Below are positions 17,365 to 25,683 of a stretch of DNA of 64,000 bases, in pieces. Under the pieces are notes generated by a model. It did not search any database. It saw nothing but the letters and a program-made list of their open reading frames with translations, and was not told where the DNA came from. The stretch's first letter is position 1; each line of letters opens with the position of its first letter. The stretch covers positions 732,794-796,793 of the forward strand of contig DDTO01000002.1 of the NCBI GenBank assembly GCA_002344135.1, written 5' to 3'. The translations under genes were made by a program, and so were the position numbers. Source of the DNA: Chthonomonas sp. UBA2362. GTDB lineage: Bacteria; Armatimonadota; Fimbriimonadia; Fimbriimonadales; Fimbriimonadaceae.

Positions 17365-18399
17365 ATGATCATTTTGATGAGGTTCGGCGCCGAAGAGGCC
17401 CAAATCCAGGCCGTCTGCGACGTCATCCGCGAGGCCGGGCACGAGCCTTTGGTGCTGCCGGGCGAGGATCGAGTTGCGATCGGCATCCCGGCCTCCCTCA
17501 GTCAAGACGAGCGGGTGAATCTCGACGCCGCGCTGAGCGCGATGGAAGGCGTGAGCAAGGTCACTCACACGAGCCGACCTTACAAGCTCGCTTCGCTCGA
17601 GTTCCATTCCTCGCGATCGGTGGTCGAGGTGCGCGGCGTCGGTATCGGTCCCGGGAGTTTCACCGTCATGGGAGGCCCTTGCTCGGTCGAATCCTACGAG
17701 CAGTTCTCGACGTCGGCGAGGATCGTCAAGGAAGCCGGTGCGACGGTCCTTCGAGGAGGGGCGTTCAAGCCACGGACGTCGCCGTACGCATTCCAGGGCC
17801 TCGCCCAAGAGGGTCTTGAGATAATCCGCAAGGTTGGTCAAGAGACCGGGCTCGTGACCATCAGCGAAGTCATGAGCGGCGATATGGTCCCGATGGTCGC
17901 CGAATATGTCGACATCCTTCAGATCGGCGCAAGATCGATGCAGAATTTTCCCCTTCTCATCGAGGCCGGGCGTAGCGGCAAGCCGGTATTCCTCAAGCGG
18001 GGGCCTTCGGCCAGCATCGACGAGTTCCTGTTGGCGGCCGAGTATCTGCTGAGCCAGGGCAACCCCAACGTGATCCTCTGCGAACGAGGCGTGCTCCCGA
18101 TCGACAAGTCCTACACCCGCAACACCCTCGATCTCTCCGCCGTCCCCGTGCTCAAGGAGTTCAGCCACCTGCCGATTATCGTCGACCCCTCGCACGGGAC
18201 CGGGGTCGCGCGTTACGTCGGCCCGATGTCGCTCGCTGCGATGGTCGCTGGCGCCGACGGCGTGATGATCGAGATGCACCCGGACCCCAAGACCGCCCTC
18301 AGCGACGGCTCGCAAGCCCTCACCCCCGACCAGTTCACGGAACTGATGACTGACTTGCGGCGGCTTTGGTCGTTCCAGACTCAGGCGCAGTCGGTCTGA
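17365..18399 (+). CDS. aroF: 3-deoxy-7-phosphoheptulonate synthase (DAHP synthase, type I beta)
   Basis: The protein has 344 residues. An N-terminal ferredoxin/ACT-like regulatory domain (about 1-70) is followed by the KDO8PS-like TIM barrel with GGPCSVES, RGGAFKPRTSPYAFQG, GARSMQNF, FLKRG and DPSHGTG. This is the type I beta form found in Thermotoga and Bacillus. It condenses PEP and erythrose 4-phosphate, the first step of the shikimate pathway. The regulatory domain suggests feedback control by aromatic end products. Its last 65 bp overlap the convergent phosphoesterase gene. Confidence 0.95.
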   Translation: MIILMRFGAEEAQIQAVCDVIREAGHEPLVLPGEDRVAIGIPASLSQDERVNLDAALSAMEGVSKVTHTSRPYKLASLEFHSSRSVVEVRGVGIGPGSFTVMGGPCSVESYEQFSTSARIVKEAGATVLRGGAFKPRTSPYAFQGLAQEGLEIIRKVGQETGLVTISEVMSGDMVPMVAEYVDILQIGARSMQNFPLLIEAGRSGKPVFLKRGPSASIDEFLLAAEYLLSQGNPNVILCERGVLPIDKSYTRNTLDLSAVPVLKEFSHLPIIVDPSHGTGVARYVGPMSLAAMVAGADGVMIEMHPDPKTALSDGSQALTPDQFTELMTDLRRLWSFQTQAQSV

Positions 18400-19249
18400 G
18401 GATGATGCCGGTCACTTCGGGCCGGCAGAGGAATCGGGGTCGGTTCAGACTCGTGAGCCCTCGATTCACATACACCCAATGGCTCTTTCCGCGGACGAGG
18501 CCACAGCGGAACTTCTGACCATATCGACTCGGGACCGAGGGTGCTGGGCCGAATGGAATCTTGACTTGCCCTCCGTGGGTATGCCCGGAGAGTTGAAGAT
18601 CGCACCAGTCGCCCGGGTGATTCGCGTGCATTTCCTCCGCGAAGTCCGGGTTGTGCTCAAGCATGATCCGAGGTATTGCCGGATCACGACCCCAGAACGC
18701 TCGCTGCGGATCCATGGGACCCTCCCACAAGTCGCCGATTCCCGCAAGGCAGATCGCGCCGGACGCCCGTTCGATGAGAACTGACTCGTTCTCGATGATC
18801 CGCACGGGAGTGTTTCGGTCGAGCTCCCTTCTTACTCCCTGGGCGTCCAGCCAATGGTCGTGATTACCCAGAACGCCGAAGATCCCATCCCTGGCCAGAC
18901 ACCGATCGAAGAGTCCCCTGAGGCTGGGAACCTTCGACGTGGCTCTGTGATCGCAAAAATCTCCCGTGAAAACGAACAAGTCCGGTCGAAACGCATTGGC
19001 CATGTCGATCGCGCGACTCAGGAAGTCCGGCGTCACCCCACGCAAGAAGTGGATATCCGAGAGGTGCGCAATCCGATAGCCGTCGAACACCGGGTCGAGG
19101 CGTGGTACTGGAATCTCGATCTCGACGAACTCCAGAGCCTCCGGCTCGAGCACCAAAGCGTCGATTAGCGCCAGGCCGGTCAAGCCGAAGAGCGCCTGCT
19201 TGAGCAGCCGCCGTCGCGAGATCGATGTGGCACCGGATTCGTCGTCCAC
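18335..19249 (-). CDS. Tat-exported metallophosphoesterase
   Basis: The protein has 304 residues from a GTG start. A twin-arginine signal (SRRRLLKQALFG) and a hydrophobic stretch precede the calcineurin-like domain: HLSDIHFL, FTGDFCDH, GVLGNHDHW, and the late GHTHGGQV motif. This layout matches YkuE/YaeI-type phosphodiesterases acting outside the cytoplasm. The last 22 residues are encoded within the 3' end of the convergent DAHP synthase gene, a 65-bp overlap that is longer than most here. The Ser/Ala/Thr-rich tail may be dispensable. Confidence 0.85.
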   Translation of the reverse strand: MDDESGATSISRRRLLKQALFGLTGLALIDALVLEPEALEFVEIEIPVPRLDPVFDGYRIAHLSDIHFLRGVTPDFLSRAIDMANAFRPDLFVFTGDFCDHRATSKVPSLRGLFDRCLARDGIFGVLGNHDHWLDAQGVRRELDRNTPVRIIENESVLIERASGAICLAGIGDLWEGPMDPQRAFWGRDPAIPRIMLEHNPDFAEEMHANHPGDWCDLQLSGHTHGGQVKIPFGPAPSVPSRYGQKFRCGLVRGKSHWVYVNRGLTSLNRPRFLCRPEVTGIILRPTAPESGTTKAAASQSSVP

Positions 19250-19292
19250 CGAGAGTCTGAACGGCTGGGCAGAGCCGCGGGTTCCATTCGAG

Positions 19293-19925
19293 CTAGTGTC
19301 TGGCGAAACGGGAGACTACTTCATCCAGCATTTGCTCGGTTAACCTTCCGGTGAAAGTGTTTTGCTGGCTCGGATGGTAACTGGCGAGGACTCGTGGTTC
19401 CCCAGGAGCCTCGGCACCATGCCCGAATCGCGGCATCGATCGGTTGAGCAAACGGTGAACCTGTCGCCAGGCAAGTCCGCCGAGGCAGAGAATCACCTTG
19501 AAGGACCGATCTTCCAGCAGCCGTGTCAGGTAGGCGCAGCAGGCCGATATTTCGTCGGGCTTGGGCTTGTTATCTGGTGGCGCGCAGTGAACGACGGCGG
19601 TGATGAGCACGCCTTTGAGGACCAGGCCGTCGCCGGCATGGACCGACTCCGCTTGGTTGGCCAGACCTGCCCGGAACAGGGCCCTGTAAAGCCAATCTCC
19701 GCTCCTATCACCGGTGAAGATCCGCCCCGTTCGATTCGCGCCATGGGCGGCCGGCGCGAGGCCGACGATCAGCCGCTTCGCCTCGGGGTCGCCGAAGTTC
19801 GGCACGGGTTTGCCCCAATACTCCTCGTCCATGAAAGCCCGCCGCTTGTCAAGGGCGACTCGCTCGCGCCATTCTACGAGGCGCGGGCACTTTCGGCAGG
19901 CGACAATTTCTTCGTCGAGTGTCAC
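19293..19925 (-). CDS. Uracil-DNA glycosylase, family 5 (UdgB-like)
   Basis: The chosen start is the GTG at 19925, which overlaps the stop of the dioxygenase gene as GTGA and gives 210 residues. The N-terminal CRKCPRL and later Cys residues suggest the [4Fe-4S] cluster of family 4/5 enzymes. Motif A reads GLAPAAHGANRTG, the Asp-less form typical of family 5 (UDGb), and motif B is SYHPSQQNTFTG. It removes uracil and some other deaminated bases from DNA. The open frame extends far upstream, but that part lies antiphase within the dioxygenase gene. Confidence 0.88.
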   Translation of the reverse strand: MTLDEEIVACRKCPRLVEWRERVALDKRRAFMDEEYWGKPVPNFGDPEAKRLIVGLAPAAHGANRTGRIFTGDRSGDWLYRALFRAGLANQAESVHAGDGLVLKGVLITAVVHCAPPDNKPKPDEISACCAYLTRLLEDRSFKVILCLGGLAWRQVHRLLNRSMPRFGHGAEAPGEPRVLASYHPSQQNTFTGRLTEQMLDEVVSRFARH

Positions 19926-20755
19926 TCGGCGGGGACTTCCACTCGATCGTTCGGCTCGATCATCTCGACCACCTGCCGGCCGTCTCGATCGACCCAGACT
20001 CCACAGGGGCCGCCTTCCGGCGACTGGCCGAACTTCACGATCGTTCCGTCCATCCGGTATACGGGGTGGTACCAGTGGTAGACCTGCTGCGCATCGCCCG
20101 TTACGTAGTGACCGATCAAGGCTCGGCGGAAGCGTGTCGGGCTCTGGTTCGGAAAGCTGCCATGAATGACCTGCCCGTTGAAAAAGAGGACTTCGCCGCG
20201 CTTCATGAGTGCCGGTTCTGGTTTCATTCCTTCGGGAACCGGGGCTTGCACGTCGGTGAAGCTCCAAGAGACGTCGGCCTTCTCTGGGCAGAGAATTTCG
20301 AGGTCCTTGGTTCCGCGCACCATTTGCATGCAGCCGTTTTCTTCGTCGGCATCGTCGAGGGCGAGCCACGCCGCCATGCAGGTCCCAGGTTGGGCGCGAA
20401 GGTAGGACTGGTCCTGGTGAAGGGCTTGTCCGCGCGCGCCGGGCGGCTTGAAGTACAGCATCGTTTGAACCATGAACGGTTCCTGGCCGAGGAGGTCGAT
20501 CATCACGACGTTGATGCGGGGGTCGGTGGCCCATCGCAGGCTGACTTCGTCCCAACGATGCATGTGGATCATGCGCGGATAGCGTCTTAGGGGGTCCTCG
20601 CTGGTCGGATCGACGCCTGCGAAGTCACCCGGCCACTCCTTCTCGCGGAGCCTCATGTAGTGTTCTGTCAATCGGTCGCACTCTTCGTTCGAGAAGAGCG
20701 GAACGATCGCAAAGCCGTCGGTTTCGAATTCGTGCCGCTGCTCGGGGGTCACCAT
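19922..20755 (-). CDS. Phytanoyl-CoA dioxygenase family (PhyH) non-heme iron oxygenase
   Basis: The protein has 277 residues from the ATG at 20755, supported by TAGAAT 7 nt upstream. The Fe(II)/2-oxoglutarate double-stranded beta-helix shows the H-x-D pair in GQALHQDQSYL and the distal His plus 2OG-binding Arg in GQVIHGSFPNQSPTRFRR. The N-terminus (EFETDGFAIVPLFSNEECDRL) is typical of PhyH proteins. The substrate is unknown. Translation of udgB is coupled to it by a GTGA overlap, although no functional link is evident. Confidence 0.88.
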   Translation of the reverse strand: MVTPEQRHEFETDGFAIVPLFSNEECDRLTEHYMRLREKEWPGDFAGVDPTSEDPLRRYPRMIHMHRWDEVSLRWATDPRINVVMIDLLGQEPFMVQTMLYFKPPGARGQALHQDQSYLRAQPGTCMAAWLALDDADEENGCMQMVRGTKDLEILCPEKADVSWSFTDVQAPVPEGMKPEPALMKRGEVLFFNGQVIHGSFPNQSPTRFRRALIGHYVTGDAQQVYHWYHPVYRMDGTIVKFGQSPEGGPCGVWVDRDGRQVVEMIEPNDRVEVPAE

Positions 20756-20762
20756 TGCCTCT

Positions 20763-20768
20763 ATTCTA
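20763..20768 (-). promoter_or_regulatory. -10 box (TAGAAT) of the dioxygenase-udgB unit
   Basis: TAGAAT 7 nt before the ATG at 20755; its first bases coincide with the TAG stop codon of the upstream yraN gene. Confidence 0.45.
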
Positions 20769-21119
20769 TCGGGCTTCGGGTCGAAACGCGTCGATGTGGT
20801 GACGCAGTCCGTCTCGATCGATAGCGATGAGGTCGTAGCGGAGGTGGCGGTCGTGCAACGCAAACTTGTGGAGGTACTCGTCGGCGACGGCCGCCAAGCG
20901 TCGTGCCTTTCGATCGTCGAGGCCGGCCTCGGCTCGGCGAAACGCTGTTCGTGTCGACTTGACTTCCACGATCACGAGCGTGTCGCCGTCGAGCGCGACG
21001 AGGTCGATCTCGCCTCCGGCGCCCTTGAACCGCCGCGTCACGATCGTGTAGCCGAGATCAAGCAGATGCCCAGCGGCCCGGTCTTCCGCCTCCCGGCCTA
21101 CGCGTCGAAGATTAGACAC
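20766..21119 (-). CDS. YraN/UPF0102 family endonuclease-like protein
   Basis: The protein has 117 residues from a GTG start that overlaps the rnhB end by 22 bp. The pattern GREAEDRAAGHLLDLGYTIV, then GEIDLVALDGDTLVIVEVKS (the PD-(D/E)xK nuclease core E..D..E-V-K), defines the YraN family. Function is not established, but a restriction-endonuclease-like fold is known for the family. It commonly sits next to rnhB, as here. Confidence 0.9.
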   Translation of the reverse strand: MSNLRRVGREAEDRAAGHLLDLGYTIVTRRFKGAGGEIDLVALDGDTLVIVEVKSTRTAFRRAEAGLDDRKARRLAAVADEYLHKFALHDRHLRYDLIAIDRDGLRHHIDAFRPEAR

Positions 21120-21706
21120 GGTTGAAGAACCATCTCCTTGACCGGTGAGAAGGTCCTGCGGTGGATCGGGCAGGGACCGAGTTCCCGCAGCGCCCGCAGA
21201 TGCTCAGGGGTCGCGTAGCCGAAGTGGCGCTCGAATCCGTACCCTGGATGCTCTTCGGCAAGACCCCGCATGAGAGCGTCGCGGGCCGTCTTGGCCAGGA
21301 TCGAAGCCGCGGCGATGCAGGCGATCTTAGCATCGCCGTCGACAATCGCGCGGCAGCCATCCAGGTGTGCCAGGCCGGGCGGAATCCGGTCGCCGTCGAT
21401 GACGACGCGGCCAGCTTCGATCACGAGGCCGGAGAAGGCGATCTCCATCGCCCTCATGCTCGCCCAGAGGATGTTGAGGCGGTCGATTTCCTCGACATCG
21501 ACCACCGCAACGGACCAAGTGGCGCCGTCTCGGATCCGCTCGGCCAATTCTTCTCGCTCGGAAGGGGCCAGGCGCTTAGAGTCGTCTATTCCATGCACTG
21601 GGAAGCCACGGGGCAGGACTACCGCGGCAGCGACGACAGGACCGGCCAAGGGCCCTCGCCCTGCCTCGTCGATACCCGCCGTTCCGTAGAGCTTTCTCAG
21701 GCTCAT
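21098..21706 (-). CDS. rnhB: Ribonuclease HII
   Basis: The protein has 202 residues from the ATG at 21706, which overlaps the gpsA stop as ATGA; a GTG 9 bp upstream is an alternative. The motif GIDEAGRGPLAGPVVAAAVVL supplies the catalytic Asp-Glu pair, with DDSKRL and the later VIDGD and SILAKTARD acidic positions. It cleaves RNA in RNA-DNA hybrids and at single ribonucleotides. It forms an operon with gpsA and yraN. Confidence 0.95.
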   Translation of the reverse strand: MSLRKLYGTAGIDEAGRGPLAGPVVAAAVVLPRGFPVHGIDDSKRLAPSEREELAERIRDGATWSVAVVDVEEIDRLNILWASMRAMEIAFSGLVIEAGRVVIDGDRIPPGLAHLDGCRAIVDGDAKIACIAAASILAKTARDALMRGLAEEHPGYGFERHFGYATPEHLRALRELGPCPIHRRTFSPVKEMVLQPCLIFDA

Positions 21707-22698
21707 CTCGGGCACTCCGTCGCGAAGTTTTCGTGCTTGGGCATCCGCTCCATGAGACGATCCACCGCCTCGAGAGGCCGCAACCGGTCACGCAGGACTC
21801 CGTGGACAGCTTCGAAGATCGGGGTCTCGACTCCGTGGCGACGTGCCAAGAGCACGGCCGCCTCACTGGTGGGAACTCCCTCGGCGACTTGGCCGATCGC
21901 TTCCAGCACGTCGGCGAGGGACCGGCCCTCGCCGAGCCCGAGGCCGACCCGATAGTTCCGACTCAAGCGGCTGTTGGCGGTGGCAAAGAGGTCGCCAACC
22001 CCCGCGATGCCGAAGAAGGTCTCGAGCCGGGCCCCCATGCGAGTGCCGAGGCAAGCCATTTCGTGGAGGCCGCGCGCGAGCATGGCTCCTTTGGTGTTGT
22101 CGCCATAGCCGAGCCCATCGATCATGCCGGCGGCGATCGCGAGGACGTTCTTGAGGGCTCCTGCGAGTTCGACTCCGACGATGTCCGAGCCGATATAGAC
22201 GCGATAGGTACGGCTCATGAACGCATCGCGCACGCGCTCGGCAGTCGCCTCGGTGGGAAACGCGACGACCGCGACCGTCGGGATGCCGCGGACGAGTTCC
22301 ACGGCGAGGTTGGGACCGCTGATCACCCCGATTTCGGCGTGGGGAGCGGCTTCGGCAACCACTTCGGTGAGAATCGCACCGGAACCTGCCTCGAGACCCT
22401 TGCTCGAAACCAGGATCGGCGCGTCGGCCGAAACAAACTCGCAAACCTCCCGAACTGCTTTTGCGGGCACTGCGATCACGGAGAGGCCGGCATCGGAGGG
22501 GACTTCCGCCAAGGGGACGACAGTCACCTCCTGAGGCAGTGCGAAGCCGGGCAGGTAGCGCGCATTCTCGCGCCGGAGACGCATGGTGTCGATCTCGTCG
22601 AGATCGCGTCCTGCTAAGTGGACTTCTGCGCCGTTTCGTGCTAGGAGGATGGCCAGAGCCGTTCCCCAACTGCCGGCGCCGAGCACCACCACGCGCAT
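21703..22698 (-). CDS. gpsA: NAD(P)-dependent glycerol-3-phosphate dehydrogenase
   Basis: The 331-residue protein has the N-terminal Rossmann motif VLGAGSWGTALA, SSKGLE, the ISGPNLAVEL segment and the C-terminal catalytic Lys region ALKNVLAIAAGMIDGLGYGDNTK. It makes sn-glycerol 3-phosphate for phospholipid synthesis in the cytoplasm. TAGAAT lies 7 nt before the ATG. It is the first gene of gpsA-rnhB-yraN and is divergent from the isomerase gene across 34 bp. Confidence 0.95.
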   Translation of the reverse strand: MRVVVLGAGSWGTALAILLARNGAEVHLAGRDLDEIDTMRLRRENARYLPGFALPQEVTVVPLAEVPSDAGLSVIAVPAKAVREVCEFVSADAPILVSSKGLEAGSGAILTEVVAEAAPHAEIGVISGPNLAVELVRGIPTVAVVAFPTEATAERVRDAFMSRTYRVYIGSDIVGVELAGALKNVLAIAAGMIDGLGYGDNTKGAMLARGLHEMACLGTRMGARLETFFGIAGVGDLFATANSRLSRNYRVGLGLGEGRSLADVLEAIGQVAEGVPTSEAAVLLARRHGVETPIFEAVHGVLRDRLRPLEAVDRLMERMPKHENFATECPR

Positions 22699-22705
22699 GC
22701 CAGCG

Positions 22706-22711
22706 ATTCTA
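22706..22711 (-). promoter_or_regulatory. -10 box (TAGAAT) of gpsA
   Basis: TAGAAT 7 nt before the gpsA ATG at 22698; identical hexamer and spacing to the dioxygenase promoter. Confidence 0.45.
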
Positions 22712-22720
22712 CTCCCGGTC

Positions 22721-22726
22721 TACAAT
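22721..22726 (+). promoter_or_regulatory. -10 box (TACAAT) of the isomerase gene
   Basis: TACAAT 6 nt before the ATG at 22733. The two divergent -10 boxes here are only 9 bp apart. Confidence 0.5.
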
Positions 22727-22732
22727 CCGGCG

Positions 22733-23485
22733 ATGCCGATGCGATTGGGCGTCCAACTTTACACGCTCCGCGAGCCCTGTGCCGTCGACTTTTTTGCGAC
22801 CCTTCGAGAAGTGTCCGCGATGGGCCTGCGCGTCGTCGAAACAGCTGGACTCCACGGCCATGAGCCGACCAAAGTCAAGGGTTGGCTCGACGATCTCGGG
22901 CTTTCGGCGCCCGCTGCGCACGTCGGGATCGACTTCGAGACCGGCAACGTCTCCCCGCTCATCGAGGAAGCAAGCGTGCTGGGGTACGAGACCCTTATCC
23001 TGCCTTGGGTGGGCAAGGAAGAGTACGCCAATGGATGGGACTCGTTTGCCCAAAGGATCGAGCCGATTGCGCGGAAGCTGCGAGACGCCGGCCTTCGCTT
23101 CGCCTACCACAATCACGACTTCGAATTCGAGCGCTCGGCCGATGGACGGATCGGGCTCGACGTCTTCTTCGAGACCGCCGATCCTGCGTTGGTAGAGGCA
23201 GAGATCGATACCTACTGGGTCCAGTATGCGGGGCTCGATCCGGCCGAGTACATTGCGATGTACTCGGGCCGGGTTCCGTACGTCCACCTCAAGGACATGT
23301 CGGCAGGGCCCGATCGGGCCGACGTCGAAGGCGGCCGCGGAGTATTGGACTGGGACGCTATCCTCGCTGCCTGCGAGAAGGCCGGCACCCGCTACGGAAT
23401 CATCGAGATGGACAACCCACCTGGCGACCCGATCGAATGTGTCAGGACTTCGGTGGAGTTCTTCCGGTCGAAGGGGCTCGCCTGA
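22733..23485 (+). CDS. Sugar phosphate isomerase/epimerase (AP endonuclease family 2 TIM barrel)
   Basis: The protein has 250 residues from the ATG at 22733, fixed by the TACAAT box; a second ATG follows two codons later. It is a xylose-isomerase-like TIM barrel: RLGVQLYTLREP at strand 1, RFAYHNHDFEFE with metal-ligand His/Glu positions, YVHLKDMSAG, and GIIEMDNPPGDP near the C-terminus. The family includes inositol and sugar epimerases and hydroxypyruvate isomerase; the substrate is not determinable. The stop overlaps the next start (TGATG). Confidence 0.85.
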   Translation: MPMRLGVQLYTLREPCAVDFFATLREVSAMGLRVVETAGLHGHEPTKVKGWLDDLGLSAPAAHVGIDFETGNVSPLIEEASVLGYETLILPWVGKEEYANGWDSFAQRIEPIARKLRDAGLRFAYHNHDFEFERSADGRIGLDVFFETADPALVEAEIDTYWVQYAGLDPAEYIAMYSGRVPYVHLKDMSAGPDRADVEGGRGVLDWDAILAACEKAGTRYGIIEMDNPPGDPIECVRTSVEFFRSKGLA

Positions 23486-23823
23486 TGACGGTCCTGATCT
23501 TGGAGGATAACCTCCTTTGGTCGGCTAGGCTCAAGCGGACGATCGAAGGATTGGGCCATCGGGCGCTCGTCGCTTCGCCCCTCGCCGCAGAGATTCCGCA
23601 AGCGGACGCCGCGATCGTAAACCTGTCGGCGGCGGCCCCAAATCTGGACGTCGTCGTGACGGCTCTGCGAGAGCGAGGTATCCACGTGATCGGTCACGCC
23701 GGGCACAAGGAGCGGGAGGTCCACGAGTCACCCGCGGCGGCGCTCTGCGACCAGGTTCTCACCAACTCCCAAGCGACCTACAAGCTCGAAGCGGCTTTGG
23801 CTCTGGTAGATATACGGGTTTAG
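23485..23823 (+). CDS. Degenerate response-regulator receiver-like protein
   Basis: The 112-residue protein is translationally coupled to the isomerase gene. The N-terminus (MTVLILEDNLLWSARLKRTIEGLGH) retains the acidic E-D pair of a receiver domain. The expected phosphoacceptor Asp at the end of strand 3 is Asn (AAIVNLS, about residue 46), and the conserved Lys-Pro near strand 5 is Thr-Asn (VLTNSQ). It is therefore probably a phosphorylation-independent pseudo-receiver with no output domain. Partners are unknown. Confidence 0.72.
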   Translation: MTVLILEDNLLWSARLKRTIEGLGHRALVASPLAAEIPQADAAIVNLSAAAPNLDVVVTALRERGIHVIGHAGHKEREVHESPAAALCDQVLTNSQATYKLEAALALVDIRV

Positions 23824-23949
23824 TCCCCGCAATCAATATGAATTCGTCGTAGGGGGCCGGGTTCGAACGAACATTCGCCAAGCTTATGAGGTCAAACTGG
23901 TTGCGTATTGCGATCGAAAAGGAGATTCCCTTGATTGGATTTCCTGTAG

Positions 23950-23975
23950 GGGTGGTGATTACCACCCTTTTTTTT
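23950..23975 (+). terminator. Rho-independent terminator
   Basis: Perfect 7-bp stem (GGGTGGT / ACCACCC) with a GATT loop, followed by eight T residues. It lies 126 bp after the pseudo-receiver stop and would end the isomerase transcript. Confidence 0.85.
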
Positions 23976-23986
23976 GACCGGCTCGA

Positions 23987-24002
23987 TGGCCCGATCGTTG
24001 CC
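23987..24002 (+). promoter_or_regulatory. Possible sigma-54-type promoter of flagellin
   Basis: TGGC, 7 nt, TTGC gives the -24/-12 spacing of sigma-54 promoters. It sits just after the terminator and about 215 bp before the flagellin ATG. The match is short and could be chance; no rpoN gene or enhancer-binding site was identified in the window. Confidence 0.25.
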
Positions 24003-24215
24003 CTCGCAAAGATGCCATCCGGCAAATTGCCCGGCTCGCAATCCTACCGCTCGCATTAAATCCTGAATTCGGCGGCGGGGCATGGAACCCGCTTGGATTT
24101 CCCTTCGAGACACGGCATGAATCCTTCAGACGGAGCGGGTCAGGACGACCCCACGCTCGCCTTCGGCGGGTCCGTCGAACGGCCACCGACAGGTGGACCT
24201 TCACGGAGGAGAATC

Positions 24216-25652
24216 ATGTCGTTTCGAATCAATACCAACATCCAGGCGATGAACTCGCTGCGGAACCTGCAGCGAACCGGTACCGATGCCGCTAAGTCGA
24301 TGATGCGGCTCTCGACCGGTCTTCGCATCAACGGCGCGGGCGACGACCCCGCCGGTCTCATCGTTTCTGAGAATTTCCGCGCCCAGATCGCCGGCCTCGA
24401 CCAGGCGATGAAGAACAACCAGGACGCGGTGAACTACTCGAAAACCGCGGAAGGCGCCCTCGAGGAAGTGAACCGGCTGCTTCGCGATGCCCGCTCTTTG
24501 GCGCTATCGTCCGGGAACCAAGCGACGCTCTCCGACGAGCAGAAGCAGGCGAACCAGCAGCAGCTGAACTCGATCGTCTCGTCGATCACGCGCATCGCTC
24601 AGACGACTCAGTACGGCTCGCGAAAGTTGCTCGACGGCAGCGCGGGTACCTACGCGGTGAGCACGAGCGGCACGAATGTGTCGAACATGTCGTTCAGCGG
24701 CGTCTTCAACGGCAACGCGATCACGACCAACTCGACGGTGACCCTCTCAGCGGTTTCGGCAGCGACCAAGGCTTCGGTCACCGGCACGCGAACCTTCGCC
24801 GCCGGCACCACCACGATGTCGAACGCCGGCTCGTTTACGATCAACGGCGTGAGTTTCAACGTCTCGACCACCGACACCGTCAACGACGTGGTCGCCCGAA
24901 TCAACAATTCGTCCAGTCAAACCGGCGTTGTCGCCAGCTGGAGCGCCAGCGCGGGTGTCACCCTGACGACCAGCAAGTTCGGTTCGAGCCAGCGTGTCGA
25001 TCTGATCGACTCGAACGCGATTCTTCGCTCGGCGGCGGGTACCCAGTCCGCCGCAGGCACGAACGCATCTGCGGACGTGACCATCGACATCGACGGGGCG
25101 GGCACTCTGGCTACCGTCACGTTCGATCAGGGCCAGGGTCTCATTCTGAGGGACAACTACGGCAACTCTATCTCGCTGACCGAGACCGGCAACGCGACGG
25201 CCGCGGGCGGAGCTTGGGGTCAGGTCGTGGCTGGACAGTCGATCTTCCAAATCGGCGCCAACCCGGGCCAGACGACCAGTCTCTCGCTGGGCAACTTCGG
25301 CTCGAGCAACCTCGGTGTCGGGGCAGTCTCGGGTCTGAACCTGGGCAACCTGAGCTTGATGTCGCAGTCCGGTGCCGACGATGCCCTCAAGGTCATCGAC
25401 CGCGCGATCGCCGACGTCACCCAGGTCCGCGGCGTCATCGGCAACTTCCAGCGCAACGTCATCGAGTCGAATACTCGCTCTCTCGGCATTGCCCGAGAGA
25501 ACCTCTCGGCGTCCGAATCCTCGATCCGCGACGTCGACATCGCGCAGGAAATGACGGACTTCACCAAGCTGCAGATCCTGCAGCAGAGCGGTATGGCGAT
25601 GCTCGCCCAGGCGAACAGCGCGCCGCAATCGGTTCTGTCGCTCCTGCGATAG
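24216..25652 (+). CDS. fliC: Flagellin
   Basis: The protein has 478 residues from the ATG at 24216, with GGAGGAGA 5 nt upstream. The conserved N-terminal D0/D1 region (MSFRINTNIQAMNSLRNLQ to about residue 140) and C-terminal D1/D0 region (about 390-478, ending SAPQSVLSLLR) flank a variable Ser/Thr/Ala/Gly-rich centre. That centre includes a flagellin-IN-type repeat (SFTINGVSFNVSTTDTVNDV). It is exported through the flagellar type III system and forms the filament. No other flagellar genes are in the window. A GC-rich hairpin follows the stop. Confidence 0.95.
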   Translation: MSFRINTNIQAMNSLRNLQRTGTDAAKSMMRLSTGLRINGAGDDPAGLIVSENFRAQIAGLDQAMKNNQDAVNYSKTAEGALEEVNRLLRDARSLALSSGNQATLSDEQKQANQQQLNSIVSSITRIAQTTQYGSRKLLDGSAGTYAVSTSGTNVSNMSFSGVFNGNAITTNSTVTLSAVSAATKASVTGTRTFAAGTTTMSNAGSFTINGVSFNVSTTDTVNDVVARINNSSSQTGVVASWSASAGVTLTTSKFGSSQRVDLIDSNAILRSAAGTQSAAGTNASADVTIDIDGAGTLATVTFDQGQGLILRDNYGNSISLTETGNATAAGGAWGQVVAGQSIFQIGANPGQTTSLSLGNFGSSNLGVGAVSGLNLGNLSLMSQSGADDALKVIDRAIADVTQVRGVIGNFQRNVIESNTRSLGIARENLSASESSIRDVDIAQEMTDFTKLQILQQSGMAMLAQANSAPQSVLSLLR

Positions 25653-25683
25653 GCACTCGAAGAGGCTTTGGCCTCGCGATCCT

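Larger units (their letters stand above)
23824..24215. other. Longest gene-free stretch (392 bp) upstream of flagellin
   Basis: No convincing coding frame is seen. It contains a strong intrinsic terminator at 23950-23975, a possible sigma-54-type promoter at 23987-24002, and a GGAGGAGA ribosome-binding site just before the flagellin ATG. The remainder (about 24003-24195) would be a roughly 190-nt flagellin leader; no known riboswitch is recognised in it. Confidence 0.6.

Noticed and set aside
23855..23885. tRNA-like GGTTCGAAC T-loop sequence
   Set aside because: No matching acceptor, D or anticodon arms can be drawn around it.
24050..24085. Sigma-28-type flagellar promoter (TAAA then GCCGATAA)
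   Set aside because: Only the TAAA half is present at 24057; the downstream half does not match.
23759..24113. Minus-strand frames in the gap before flagellin
   Set aside because: They span the intrinsic terminator hairpin and have no ribosome-binding site or recognisable product.
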